In this document: piece by piece, positions 44,428-55,779 of the stretch | How positions within the stretch are numbered: position 1 is the stretch's first letter | Layout: each line of letters starts with the position of its first letter | Assembly: GCF_022682495.2 (NCBI RefSeq) | Contig: NC_071397.1 | Span: forward strand, 4,369,082-4,433,081 | Direction: 5' to 3' | Source of the DNA: Desmodus rotundus | Taxonomy: Eukaryota > Chordata > Mammalia > Chiroptera > Phyllostomidae | DNA length: 64,000 nucleotides | The notes under the pieces: generated by a model | Told to the model about the DNA's origin: nothing | The model's database searches: none | What the model saw: only the letters and a program-made list of their open reading frames with translations | Translations under genes and position numbers: made by a program

Positions 44428-47400
44428 GTAATTTAATCATTGATTTATACTAACAGCGAATATGTTGCTTGAGTTCCTAATATTAAATATGTTCCTTGAG
44501 TCCCTAAGATCTCTAGGCGTATGTGGTTCTGAGTGGCTTCTTGAGTATCTGAAGTTGATGTTACTGCAGATTTACGTAAACCTTATTTGCCGTTAAAAAA
44601 AAAAAGGACTGAACAGTTTTAGTTGAGATGTAGGAAGTTTTTTTTTATTCAGTTGGCCATTAAAGAAAATAATAAAAGTTTTTAATAGTCAATTTTTGGT
44701 GAGTGGGTAGCTGCATCCAAAAAATGGTCAAAACATTTTAATCTTATTCTCTAGTGTCAACTGTGTTCTCACCTTTGAATTGTTTCTAAAAACAATTGTG
44801 GGATCCTATTTCTATAAGTAAATAAGGCTATGAACTAATTGTAGCCGAGTTAAGGTTTCATGGAGGTTTGTTTTATCACCTTTACGTGTTTGACACGCCG
44901 CTTTTAGGAAGTGTGCAGGTTTCCTTAGTAATTATGGTACTGGCTGACTGATAATACCTGAGTCTTAATAGTGAGCTGGTATTGTCTTTGCCCTTTTATT
45001 TGGCATTTGAAACCATTGGATCTTGTGAAACCAAGGAAAACTTAATCCTTAAGATCCTAAAATTAAATTGTCTGAGGGTTGGCTGTATAAAAAAGCTTCC
45101 CTACCCAAGCAGATGACAGAAGCATTTTCAGGGCCCCACCTCTTCCCAAATCACTGTCCAAATATGGTAGCATATCTAAACTTAATGGTGGTTGCAGTTT
45201 TTTGTGTCACACACTGTCGTGCGATGATTGAAGAGGAGGGTGATGTAAATGGCCAAAAGTCTAGTGTCCTATTTACTGCTGTTTACATGGACACCGGTGG
45301 GGGTGGGAAGACAAGCAAATAATAGGGTGAGATCAAAGTATTCCTTGCTAAGAAGCTAACTAGAAGTGCTTTTTCCTTTATTTTTAATACCCATCTCTTA
45401 GGAAGTCAGTTTGGCTGCTTTAAATTTACTGGTTTTTCCTAGAACACTATGTGGCTGCCGAGTAAGAGTGGAACTGTCGAATGGTGAGAAGAGGAGTCGA
45501 AATCGTGGCCCACCTCCTTCTTGGGGTCGTCGCCCTCGAGATGATTATCGGAGAAGAAGTCCTCCACCTCGTCGCAGGTACTTGAGAGCGTGTTTAGAGG
45601 TTTGGTGTAATGGAGTAGCTAATAGGAGCAGGTACTTCTCTTAAAGTTTGTTGGTGGGTTATAAACTTACTGAAGAATCGGAGGTTTTTATGAAACATTT
45701 GCTGGGTGTAGTTTGGGGTATGTGAGTTGTGCTGAGTGTTGGCTTTTGTCTTTAGGTTCATGTTGGTAGTCAGTAACTTCTGTCTTGGATCTGTCTTCTA
45801 GTTCATCTTCTAGTTGCATCTTTCCAAGTCTTCCCTTATACATCAATTTAGGCCTTTTTCCATTTCTTGACTCCATAATGACAAACATTACATTCAACTC
45901 TAGCTCTTCACAAAAATGTGTTTTCTACTATTAGCACGATTGTAATATTTATCAATCAGGCAGCTGTTTTAATGTTACAAGTGGTAAAATAGCAATCTTT
46001 CTGAAACTAACTTTAAGTCACTGACCAATAAAGGGGGCTAAAAAAAGTAATCCCAGTCATCTATTCTTCAGACCCAAATAGAAGAGAAATCAGTTTTTTT
46101 ATGATTGAAAATGGCATCATTCTTGGCCCAGGCAGTGTTGTCTGGATGCTAACTCCACATCTCCTCAAACCTCCAAAATAGTTTCTATAGGACTGAATTT
46201 ACCTCTTACAGGTGAGTGAAGTCCTTCTAGGAGATAGGAGTTCAAAATCTTGCCCCTTTTGCTATTTTGAAAAACAACACACTGTTGCCCATCATAATAA
46301 AGAGTATTTGTTAGCTAATAGATGGTTGTACTGATGGCTTGTTTTTCATTTTTTTTTTGTGCTTTTTGGTCCATCTATTAATAAAAATGAACCCCGTTAC
46401 AGAGTCACCATCATGTCTCTTCTCACCACCCTCTGAGTCTGCATTAGCCAGTCAACTAGCCCTTTCAGCGTCATGTGACCAGCGCGCCCCATTTCAGCTT
46501 GGCTGGTGTCGTTTCACATGACCCAGGCATGGCCAGTCGTCAGGTTGCACCGCCCTTTGGTTCCCGAGCATGCTGTTTTCTCTCAGCCTTCTCTCCAACC
46601 TTAACCAAATCGGCAGCAGCCACCTCGACCGCCCACACATTCCTGGCCAATCAGCTCAGCTGTTTATTTACCAAATGTCTTCACAACAACTACAGCAGCA
46701 GCCTTCGGCTAACAAAAAAGCAGGAAAAATCCACAACACCCCCTTCGCCAACCAACTAAATCCAACGCAACATCTGGCAAAACCTTTTCAGCAAATTCTT
46801 CCTGGCCGTCAGTCCGGCAGCCTCACCTCACCATTTCTAGCTTGTTGAAACCCAAAACTAGTAAGTTTTTCCTGCTTAATACAGTTTACTGCTGGTTAAA
46901 ATAAGGAGTAAGCGGCTTAAAGTAATTCTTTTTTCTGGATCAAAGGCTGGCTGTGCATAATTGAATGGTAATGTACATATATATTGCTTGAATAAAACTT
47001 TTAAGGGTGATAGGGAACTCATAATGTAACTTAGACCTTCAAATGAAACTTATTTGCATGTGTGAGATGCCAAACTAAAAATTTTAATAACTAACAGATT
47101 TAGCTTTCCTTTCTAGCAAAATTTTGTTGACTCCTATCACCTTTAAATGGTTTTACTAACAGTTTTCAAAATTTTAAAATTTTGGGGGTGAAGCGGGCCA
47201 AGCTAAGGTAATTTTGATAAGTCTAAACACACTCTTAAATGTGACGATCACAAATGCAGTTCTAATGTAAGCACTTAATGGCATCAATATTTACACCTAC
47301 CGCGTTTTCACAAAATTACACTATCCACCTGGTACCTAAGTCTTGTCATAGACTTAACAGGTTTGCATGGGTTCCAAATACTGGTTTATGGTACTGTTTT

Positions 47401-48283
47401 TGGAACTACTTGTGGGACTACATTTTGGTGTGGTGTTTTGGGTACTGAAGTTAGTTTGACATGAAGTTTTGCATTGGACAGATCTGCTGTGAAGCATTCT
47501 TTGTTAAAGTGAGTCCATGGTTGGAATACCTGCTTTTCACTTGAGCTTTTGATTCCTTAATCTTTCTGTGCCTTTTTTTCTATTTTTTTTTTTTTTCTTT
47601 TTTTTGGACGATGGGTGCCAGTTCTTCCGGCACATTCACTGGGCCCAACAGTGAGTTTGAAAAGTTGGGAAATGCCTCACGCCATAAATACTAATTGGCA
47701 ATTAGCCTAACTTTCTTGTTTCTGCTTTTAGATCTCCAAGACGGAGAAGCTTCTCCCGCAGCCGGAGCAGGTAAATGGTTTTTGGTCACATTCTGGGAAA
47801 TGACAGTATTAACTGCTATTACTAAGCTGTTTTCCAAAAGACTTGATACATGGTAGTAGACGTTGGCTTTAGTAATGAGTGAAGTGGTGCATGGAGCCAG
47901 TATTAAGTTGTAAGAATGAACCAGCTCTTAGTTTTCAAAGACTTACTACAAATACTTGTTGGGTTTAATTCTTAATGGTCGTATTTTTCTTTTCTCTGTT
48001 TTTAGGTCCCTTTCTAGAGATAGGAGAAGAGAGAGATCACTGTCTCGGGAGAGAAATCACAAGCCGTCCCGATCTTTCTCTAGGTCTCGTAGGTAAGATT
48101 TTTTTAATGACTTGAGCCATTTTAAGACCTTGCATACATGATGTATTAAAAACAAGAAAATGGGTCTTAAGCCTATTCTACCATGAAAGTGTTTTGATGT
48201 TTTGTCCCTGTCACCAAGTTACAGGTGGAACTTGTTTTTTTTTTTCTTTTTTTAGCCGATCTAGGTCAAACGAAAGGAAATAG
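44222..48283 (+). CDS. SRSF3: SRSF3 (SRp20), complete spliced coding sequence
   Basis: The serine/arginine-rich splicing factor 3 binds pyrimidine-rich RNA, acts in splice-site choice, alternative polyadenylation and mRNA export, and shuttles between nucleus and cytoplasm. Coding exons are 44222-44427, 45443-45577, 47732-47770, 48006-48092 and 48256-48283; all junctions are GT-AG and phases agree. The total is 495 nt, 164 residues plus stop, the usual mammalian length. It starts [17 protein letters not shown]. The RRM spans about residues 10-83, with RNP2 VYVGNL and the RNP1-type FAFVEF. Residues 84-164 are the RS domain, ending SRSNERK. The start codon lies two bases into exon 2. The sequence I read agrees with the human protein as I remember it. 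The poison exon at 46403 is skipped in this isoform. Confidence 0.98.
45443..45577 (+). CDS. SRSF3: SRSF3 exon 3 (RRM end, start of RS domain)
   Basis: 135 nt after the acceptor tttttcctag, with donor gtactt. It completes the last RRM strand ([12 protein letters not shown]) and gives the linker and first Arg-rich stretch ([13 protein letters not shown]). It is the exon that joins either to the poison exon or to the exon at 47732. Confidence 0.97.
46403..46860 (+). other. SRSF3: SRSF3 poison cassette exon (exon 4)
   Basis: A 458-nt exon candidate bounded by gttacag|AG and AAACTA|gtaagttt. Joined to exon 3 in frame it adds [10 protein letters not shown] and then TGA at 46434-46436, giving a 124-residue product without most of the RS domain, the known truncated SRSF3 isoform. 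The stop lies over 400 nt from the exon end, so nonsense-mediated decay is expected. SRSF3 protein is known to promote its own inclusion here, lowering its own output. The interior is rich in A/C motifs of the kind SRSF3 binds (aacaacta, ccaaccaacta, caacatc). The homologous human exon is ultraconserved. Confidence 0.92.
47732..47770 (+). CDS. SRSF3: SRSF3 exon 5 (39-nt RS micro-exon)
   Basis: A very short exon, ATCTCC...CGGAGCAG, between tctgcttttag and gtaaat. It encodes [12 protein letters not shown] with split codons at both ends. Its small size and the T-rich run upstream (47570-47606) suggest dependence on splicing enhancers. Confidence 0.96.
48006..48092 (+). CDS. SRSF3: SRSF3 exon 6 (RS domain)
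   Basis: 87 nt between ctgtttttag and gtaaga. It encodes [19 protein letters not shown] and the following RS repeats. Confidence 0.97.
48256..48283 (+). CDS. SRSF3: SRSF3 last coding segment
   Basis: After the strong acceptor ttctttttttag, the final 28 nt encode the end SRSRSNERK and the TAG stop at 48281-48283. The exon continues as the 3' UTR. Confidence 0.97.
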
Positions 48284-51200
48284 AAGACCAGTTTTCAAGA
48301 GGAGTGGTGTACAGGAAATAACTTCATTTGACAGGAGTATGTACAGAAAATTCAAGTTTTGTTTGAGACTTCATAAGCTTGGTGCATTTTTAAGATGTTT
48401 TAGCTGTTCGCCTTTGTCTTGGAACAGTGACATAAAGATGTAATTCTCTATGGTTTGAAATGGATCATATGAGGCATGTAATACCAAGAATTGTTACTTT
48501 ACAATGTTCCCTTAAGCAAAATTGGTTTTGCTTTGAACTTTAGTCTTGCATAGACTGATAATAAATCTCTTAACTCCTCCCAGCTAAAGTGTGATGTATA
48601 GTATTATGGAAACTAAACTTGTAAAAATTGAACTTAAGACTTTCCATTGCTGGGATATAACATGCAGCGGTAGTAGAATAAGCAGCCTTCAGAAGCTGCT
48701 GTGAACTGAAGCCAGCAGGTAAAAATTAAAGCTGCACCCTTAAATTAGATTAGAGGTTTAAAAAAAATCCGACTAGTCTTTACACTGGGCAGAGGTTGTC
48801 CAGTTAGTGTAGAACCTAAGAAGTTTCAAGAAAGTTAGTTTACCTTTCTTTGCTTTAGGTCATAAATTTCTTATGTGATTGCTGTATGAGAATACATAGC
48901 TCTTTGTAACATTATTCATTTGGAAATTTGAGACTTCAAGATACCAGTGTCCTGCCAGTTTAAGGGTACATTGTAGAGCTGAACTTTGAGTTACTGTGCA
49001 AAAGTTTTTTTCATGCTGTCATTTGTAATATGTTTTGTGAGAATCCTTGGGATTAAAGTTTTGGTTACAAATTGTTGTTTAACATGAAAGCCTGTTTTTC
49101 CTTGCAAAACTAAAATCTGTGAGCTTGGTATCAAGTTCAGGTGTAACATTCCTATTGGAAGCCATACTTATATTTTCTTGTAAAGTGCTTTTGAATTAAT
49201 AAAATAATAGCATACCTGTGTAATAGTCAAACCCACTATTACCATAGTTTGTGTCCCATGGAAAGTAGTTGATTACACAAATCTCACAAACAAAATTGAG
49301 GCCTTTAAAGTAAAGGAAATTTTTGATTGCCACCTAAGTGATTGTTAGTTCTTACCACTTTGGGGGGGGGGGTGTTTTTTGTTTTGTTATTTTTTTAGTG
49401 GAAGCCAGTTCAAAAAGTCCATGTGATAACTCAGTGACTTAACATTTTCAAGTTTAGCAACCTAGTACATTATAACCCAAAGTTGCCCATTAAAAGGCTT
49501 TTAGCTTAGCATGAGAACTTTCCACAAAGCTTTAAAAATTGCTTCCATTTTACATAATTTGAGGTGTTGCATGGGAATTCTAAATTGATCCATTATGATG
49601 TAAAACTCACTATATGGTTCAAATGTAACAGTGCAGACTTGAATATGGAGGCATGCATAACCTTCCTCTTAGAAATCCAGAGGAGCTGTAATTTCAAAAT
49701 TTTGTGCAATTAGATTAAATCATAATAATACAACAGTCTTGTGGCTTAGTTTCCTTAAATGTGCTATTTTATGATTGCTTTGGATTATTGTGACTTTAAT
49801 GTGAAAAAAGCAGTCATTGTGTTGAGTTGAATCTATAGTAATATTTTATAAGATAGAGGTCCTAAACAGATTTCTTCCTTTGGTCCTTTACCTGTCATGC
49901 ATATGTCAACAAGAGAGGAGAGTCATCGGTGTCCTAAGGGAGAGCTGGTAATCAGTGAACTTCAGTGTGAGTCTTTTTACAGAAGACACTTCAGATTACC
50001 TGTTGATTTGCAGGAAGCTCTGGTTTTGGGCTTTGGTGTTTTGGTGATTTCTCATTGCCTAAATACTGTTCCCTGTTAGGAACAAGGCAAAATAGCTGTA
50101 AAAAGTCATGGAAGTAATAATGGTATGTCATTAATCACCCTGATCTTATACATGGACATTTACATGGACTTTTGGGGGCAATATACAACATCCAGAGTCT
50201 TGAGTAAGAAAAGCTTTTATAAAGAGGATAATAGATTATGGGTATAATGTAGCTGATGGAGGATCTGAGATAAAGTCAGTCTTGGGCTCGCTGTGGTTGG
50301 GGGGTTGGTTGGGCAGTTACAAATCTGCGATCACTTTAATAATTAAAAGCCCCAGCACAAATACTATGTATGGCTTGCAAAAAATACGGACGATACAAAG
50401 TGTTAAACTCTTTAAGTTGTACATTTAGGTTGCAGCTTGTGGCTATGTTAAAAGTTCTGGAGTTACTATTAAGAGTTCCGTTAGCCAGTTTGGTCATGTG
50501 TCCTGAATGATAACAGCAGTCACTAAAATTGACTTGTGGTGTAATGACTACAGGTGTTCACTAGAAGTCACTGTTGGTGACTTAAGGAAACCTTAGGGTT
50601 ATACTGGTTTTTATGGTTTCAGGAGCATGTGACAGTCTGGTTCTCAGCTTATTGTGGGTTACTTCTGAACTCCCATGTCTAACTAAGCAAAGATAGACAA
50701 AGATAAATTAGCCAGAGAATTTTTAATTTTATGAGATAACCTACTGGTCATATACTTCTTACAGTTCCTTAAAAACATCATGTGATCAGAAGATGGCATC
50801 TCCACCCTTTTAGTTAGACATGCTCATATCTGGGTGGGGGGTCCTGGTCGCTTTTTAGTGTAGAGTCGTGGTTCACATTAGTATAATGGTTTTTAACACT
50901 AGTGGTGACCACAGAAGTTTTTCACGGCATGTGCAGCCTGATTCCAGGCTCATTGGCTCAGTTTTCCACAGTGGTCTCAAGTCCTGTGTTTGGAGGAGTT
51001 CCCCCAGGTGACAAAAATCTCTGGTTATGTAAGAGCTGCTGCCTTAGTGCTGTTGTCTTACGTGCTTTTACTTTTCTGGATCTTGAACGTGATTTAGTTG
51101 CAAGGTCTAGTTGGTGATGTCCTCCAGTTGTATATTTTTGTACTGGACTGTTTTACATTGGGGGGGCATGAAAGATTTTTATAATTAAAGTAGCTGAAGA
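48284..51200 (+). other. SRSF3: SRSF3 3' UTR with several candidate poly(A) signals
   Basis: No mobile element interrupts this stretch, in contrast to the flanks. Candidate signals are AATAAA at 48560-48565 and 49198-49203 and ATTAAA at about 51184. The first two would give short messages and the last a long 3' UTR of about 2.9 kb. Which are used cannot be told from sequence alone. Confidence 0.65.
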
Positions 51201-52870
51201 AAAAACTGGGTTGCAGTATATTTTTACCAAAACAATCTGATAGTGTGAAATAACGATTTTATAGTCCACAAATTCTTCCATCCTGTTTTGCTAAAGACTC
51301 ATTGGATACCGCAAAAAGAGTCCAACTGTAGTACACTTGTGAGGTTCTGAGAAAAGATTGGAAATTTCTTGTGAGAGCTTAATTTTTTTTTCATGCAACT
51401 CTGCCCTAATTGCAGAAATTCAAAATACAGTATATAGACATCACTTAGGTATCTCAGTTCTTTAATTTTCTGGAACACTTAACAACTGCAAACAAGTTTC
51501 CCAGATTAACATGAAATTTGTATAGAACATTAGTTACCTCATCTTCAGTTTTTCCTTAGTTCTGACATACATGAAAAAGCATTGAATAAGACTGTTCTAC
51601 TAAGGTCTTAGAATCTGAATCTGGCCATTTAGTTATTTTACTTATGAGTTAGTATGTGTATGTGCTTAGTCCTGAAGTGAAAAATCTCTGGAAACGTTGA
51701 TACTTGGCTGCTTTGTGATGGTCATTCAGAGAGATCCTGAGATGGAGAATATTTCATTTTCAGAGCAAAATTAAGTCCTCCAGAAAAGTAGTCTGCTAGG
51801 TGGCTTTCCCCTCTTTTTAAGTCTTTCTCTTCTGTGAATTAGGCGCCTTAGTGTTAGTATATACTTAACTCAGATTTCTTTTGGGGTCAGTTAGGCATCC
51901 TTTTTAGTATTTTGTTACTTCCTAACAAGCTCCTAAACTTCAAATCAGAGCCAAGGGAGAAAGTTGCCGAATGCACTCTTCCTTGGGGTAGGGCGGGGTT
52001 ACTATTTGTTATTTGGATAAGAAAATGGAAATAATCAGTATGAAAATGTAAATTTTGAAAACTTTTGAAAGAATTTCCCTTAGGAAGCAATTTGTAATCC
52101 TTTAAAGCTTAGGCCACTGGCAGCTTTACCCCATTTCAGCTGGTTGTGCCACCAGAATTTATGAGGAAATTTATTTTTAGATAAAACCATCCATGTTAAG
52201 TTTCAACAAGAGTGCTTTACAAGTAAATACAAATTGGAATGTTGATTGTCATCTGACCGTTTTTAAAGGTCATTTCATTCTCTACGTGGCAGTCCACGAC
52301 ACACAGGCACTTAGTGGGGGATGGGGTACAAATCTGGTTGAGGGCCCTTTGAAAAGCCACTTAGCTAGAAGCCAGTTAAAGTAAGTCCTGGCACGGGGCC
52401 GGGTGGTAAAGGAGAGCTCACAGAAAGGCTGTTACATAAGGAATCTGAAGTTGAAGTTTACAGGACAGGACAATTGAATTTGCATCTGCACTCAGATTTT
52501 ACAGGTAAAGCCAAAAGGATTCTAAAACTTGAAGTGGGTCCAGTCTGGTCTGATTTGACTTTTGGCCATACTGCCAGATAACAGGTGTGGGATATGACCA
52601 GTACTGGCAGGAGGACAAGGAGCTGGGAGTGTTAGACTGCTCTGATGAAATGGTTGGCGCTTGTGTGCCAGCTCTCTGGGGTTTGATGGGGACAAGACGT
52701 TGAACTGGCTGTCCTGGTAGGACTCGTGTTGACAACGTATACCTGTCTAGTTGACACGAAATGGGCTTCCAGAAGCTAGGTTAAGAGCAGAAGTTGCCCA
52801 CTTTGTAAGTATTAAGGAATAGATGAGCCACAGTGATTATTTGGAGAGGGCTAAGAACCGAATCTTTGGA
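51201..52870. other. Downstream flank of SRSF3, nothing recognised
   Basis: Unique A/T-rich DNA with short open frames only. It could be part of a longer SRSF3 3' UTR or read-through. Confidence 0.4.
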
Positions 52871-52877
52871 AGTAGTG

Positions 52878-53042
52878 GCCTGCCCTGTCCTGTAACCGAA
52901 TGGTGGTGGATTTGATCCCTGGTCTGGGCACAAATGGGAGGCAACCAGTCATTGGTCCTGGAAGCCAGTGTCTGGAAACGTCTTACATTGATGAAAAAAT
53001 GTCCTTGGGTGAGGGCAAAAAAAAAAAAAAAAAAAAAAAAAA
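52878..53042 (+). mobile_element. VES-related SINE with a pure A26 tail
   Basis: A shortened head, ggtggatttgatccctggtc, then cattgatg..tccttgggtgagggc and 26 A residues (53017-53042). The head is degraded. Confidence 0.75.
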
Positions 53043-53143
53043 CCTGCCAGAGGGTGCTGGAAGCTTCCAGGAAGTGTTGGATGAGTCAGGAAAGAGAGTT
53101 CATTTAAAAAAATTTTTTTTATTTTTTATTATCATTTTTTTTA

Positions 53144-53357
53144 GCTGGAAATGGTGTGGCTCTGTGGGTTGAGCGCCAGCCAGCCTGAATTGAAAGGTGG
53201 CTGGTTCTATTCCCAGTCACGGCATATGCCTGGGTTGCAGTCCAGGTCCCCCAGTTGGGGTGTGCAAGTGGCAGCTGATCAATGTTTGTCTCACATGTTG
53301 ATATTCCTATTTCTCCCTCCCTTTCCATCTCTCTAAAAAGAAATAAAATCTTAATTT
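53144..53357 (+). mobile_element. VES-type SINE
   Basis: Head agctggaaatggtgtggctc (diverged), box B ggttctattcccag, tail aaaaagaaataaaatctt. It follows a T-rich tract. Confidence 0.88.
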
Positions 53358-53785
53358 TTTTGACCTGCCCCTGCTGTGGCCTCCAGGAGAGGAAGTTTCA
53401 TTTTCGAGTACTTTGCCAGATATTGTACAGGCCCTATTTTCTTACGTGAAACATGACCACTTGAGAGGTATCGTGTAAAGGGAGGCCAGGTAATTTCTCA
53501 CATTAATTACTCATTTTACTAAACAAGTGGTGTATTCAGAACCCAGGCCAGCCTTGATGTTAAAGCCCTTGTTTTCCTTTCCACTACATTTTTACTTTCT
53601 CAGCTCAATGGTAAAATGCCATTTAATTGCCATTCTGTGATTGTCAGGATTTAAAGGACATCTTTTTAGTTGTAAAAAAAATGTAAATTGTACCTACCTT
53701 AGAAAAGAATGACCTCTTTCAGGTTTTCTGGAAGCAACTTGTTACAATCTGTCTTCCAGAGAGGCATATGTGATGAGCAATCGTT

Positions 53786-54002
53786 TCTTTTTTTAAAGAT
53801 TTTATTCCTAGAGAGGGGAGGGGAGGGAGAACGAGGGAGAGAAACATCAATGTGTGGTCGCCTCACTCGTGCCCCCTACTGGGGCAGGGAGGGGGTGTGG
53901 ACCTGGCCTGTAACCCAGGCATGTGCCCTGACTGGGAATGAACCGGCAACCCTTTGGTCTGCAGGCCTGGCACTCAATCCACTGAGCCACACCAGCCAGG
54001 GC
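53786..54002 (-). mobile_element. VES-type SINE, minus orientation
   Basis: gattttattcctagagaggg to gagccacaccagccagggc, with an extra G-rich insertion in the middle (ggggcagggagggggtgtgg). Confidence 0.9.
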
Positions 54003-54195
54003 AGCAGATTTGATCATGTCACTATTGAAGTACACGGAAAGCTAGACAAGTTGTCCAAGGTCGAGGCCCAGCAGTGATTGAACTGGAACAACGTAACTTA
54101 CTGTGCTTCTTGGGCTAAAAAGACGCACCTAGGTTTCAGAGGAGGAAAACGGGGTGGGGGAATCCACAGCCACCCTCTCCTCCACGAACCAGGCA

Positions 54196-54288
54196 AGGTA
54201 CATTCGGAGTGTAAGATGCACCCCCATTTTCCTCCCAAAACGGGGGCAGGGGTGGGAAGTGCATCTTACAGTTAGAAAAATATGGTAG
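54196..54288 (+). mobile_element. Short palindromic MITE
   Basis: About 93 bp with inverted arms: gtgtaagatgcacccccatt and, reversed, ctgtaagatgcacttcccac; the outer ends are ggtacattcgg and (reversed) ctaccatattt. It resembles the 'ataagacgcaccc' family of palindromic DNA elements. No coding capacity. Confidence 0.6.
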
Positions 54289-54329
54289 GTTGCAGGACCA
54301 GGTGGCTATTAGCTGGAAAAGGCTTTGAG

Positions 54330-54430
54330 TCCACAGTCTCAGCCCATGTTTAGAGATGAGAGAGTGGATTTGCCCAAGTTCACATGGGCACCATGGCAGA
54401 AATGGGACAACAGCTAATCCAGGTGCAAGT
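54330..54430 (-). repeat. MIR-type fragment, minus orientation
   Basis: ggatttgcccaagttcacat and ggcagaaatgggacaacagc match an antisense MIR core. Confidence 0.5.
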
Positions 54431-54449
54431 CTGGGGAGCGGTATGATAC

Positions 54450-54610
54450 TACAGCTTTGAAGCTAGTAGCCAGGGTGACTTTGGACCAGCTGCATAATAT
54501 CTAGGGTTTCATTTTCCTAACTGCCAGATAGGGGTAACCATAGGGAACAACTACCTGCTACTGTTAATACTGCAAGGATGTAGCATCGTGACACGGTGCT
54601 CAGTGAATGG
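54450..54610 (+). repeat. MIR-type fragment, plus orientation
   Basis: agccagggtgactttggacc, ttcattttcctaactgccag. It lies next to the opposite-strand MIR. Confidence 0.5.
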
Positions 54611-55180
54611 CTGTCGTGTGGCAGGCTCACAGGAACTGATAGGCAGCAAAGCACTCACAGAAGCTTTTAGCAAAACTGACTCCTTTTGCTGCTGGGCAGG
54701 CAAGAGTGTGCCCCCTGTGCATTCTTGCATTCCCCCTGCACACTGGGAGCGTGTTTCCCCCAACTCTGGTTCTTACCATACTTTTGAGTCCATTGTCCAG
54801 TTTGAGGGGATACTGATAAGAGTGGTCCAAGGTCAGGAGAGGTACCATTGTAGTTAAAGGGGTCTGGGCAGATTTAAAGAAACAGGCTTCTGAATCCAGG
54901 GATATGTGTTATGTGTAACCACTGGAAGACATAAGTTGTTGCTTGAGCCGATTCGAAGCCATTTCATACTTGCCCTCAGAAAAGTTAAGAGTTAAGGCAC
55001 ATGTAGACACCAAAATAAAAACTAGAGCCTTGGACAATAGACAGACTGACTTGGATATGATGAGAGAGGGGGAAAGCTTAATTGAAGTAGAGAACACACC
55101 AAGAGAAATAACAGACTGCTGAATTGGAGAAACGAAGTATAACACTCTCACAAATAAGCTGGCCTTGAAAGCTATGTGAA

Positions 55181-55345
55181 GGCCCTGGCTGGGTAGCTCA
55201 CTTGGTTAGAGCGTCGTCCTGGTAAGCCAAGGCTGTGGATTCGATCTCCAATCAAGGCTCATACAAGAAGCAACCAGTGAATGCGTAAGTGGAACGACAC
55301 ATCAATATTTCCCTCCCCTTTTCTCTCAAAAGCAAACTATTAAAA
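55181..55345 (+). mobile_element. VES-related SINE ('gtgaatgcgtaagtggaacg' variant)
   Basis: Head ggccctggctgggtagctca, gattcgatctccaatcaagg and an A/C tail. Confidence 0.82.
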
Positions 55346-55623
55346 ATAATTCACCTATTATAACATGGGGCAGGGAGAAAATGAAATGCCTGTCCCATGG
55401 GTTGTTAGGAAGGTTTGAATCGATACATGAGACGTGCTCAGAACAGTTCCTGGCACCAAATACTGTGAAACCGTTAAATAGTATACGTCCTTTGACAGAA
55501 GGGAAGAACTGGTTAGGAAAAACAGTAGTGCAAACGCACAGAATCATGGATTATTCAGTGACATCTAGGCAGTGTCTTTATCCCATTTAGTCGTTCTATC
55601 CGGCCTTAGGCAAGTTACTTTAC

Positions 55624-55777
55624 TTTTTTCTCCTCACCTGAGGATATGTTTATTGATTTGAGAAAGAAAGAAACATGGATTGGCTACCTCCAGTATGTAC
55701 CCTGACCAGGGATTGAACTCACAACCTTCCAGTTTATGGGACAATGCTCCAACCAGCTGAGCCACCTGGCCAGGGCT
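55624..55777 (-). mobile_element. VES-type SINE, minus orientation
   Basis: The 'cctcacctgaggatatgttt' variant, ending ccacctggccagggct. Flanks gcaagttacttta and gcaagtactttaa form an imperfect duplication. Confidence 0.88.
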
Positions 55778-55779
55778 AT

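Noticed and set aside
45068..45322. 84-codon frame in SRSF3 intron 2
   Set aside because: No splice signals fit it in frame and no similarity was recognised.
46475..46848. Open frames of 92-94 codons inside the poison exon
   Set aside because: Not in the SRSF3 frame. The exon is conserved for splicing control; nothing here supports translation.
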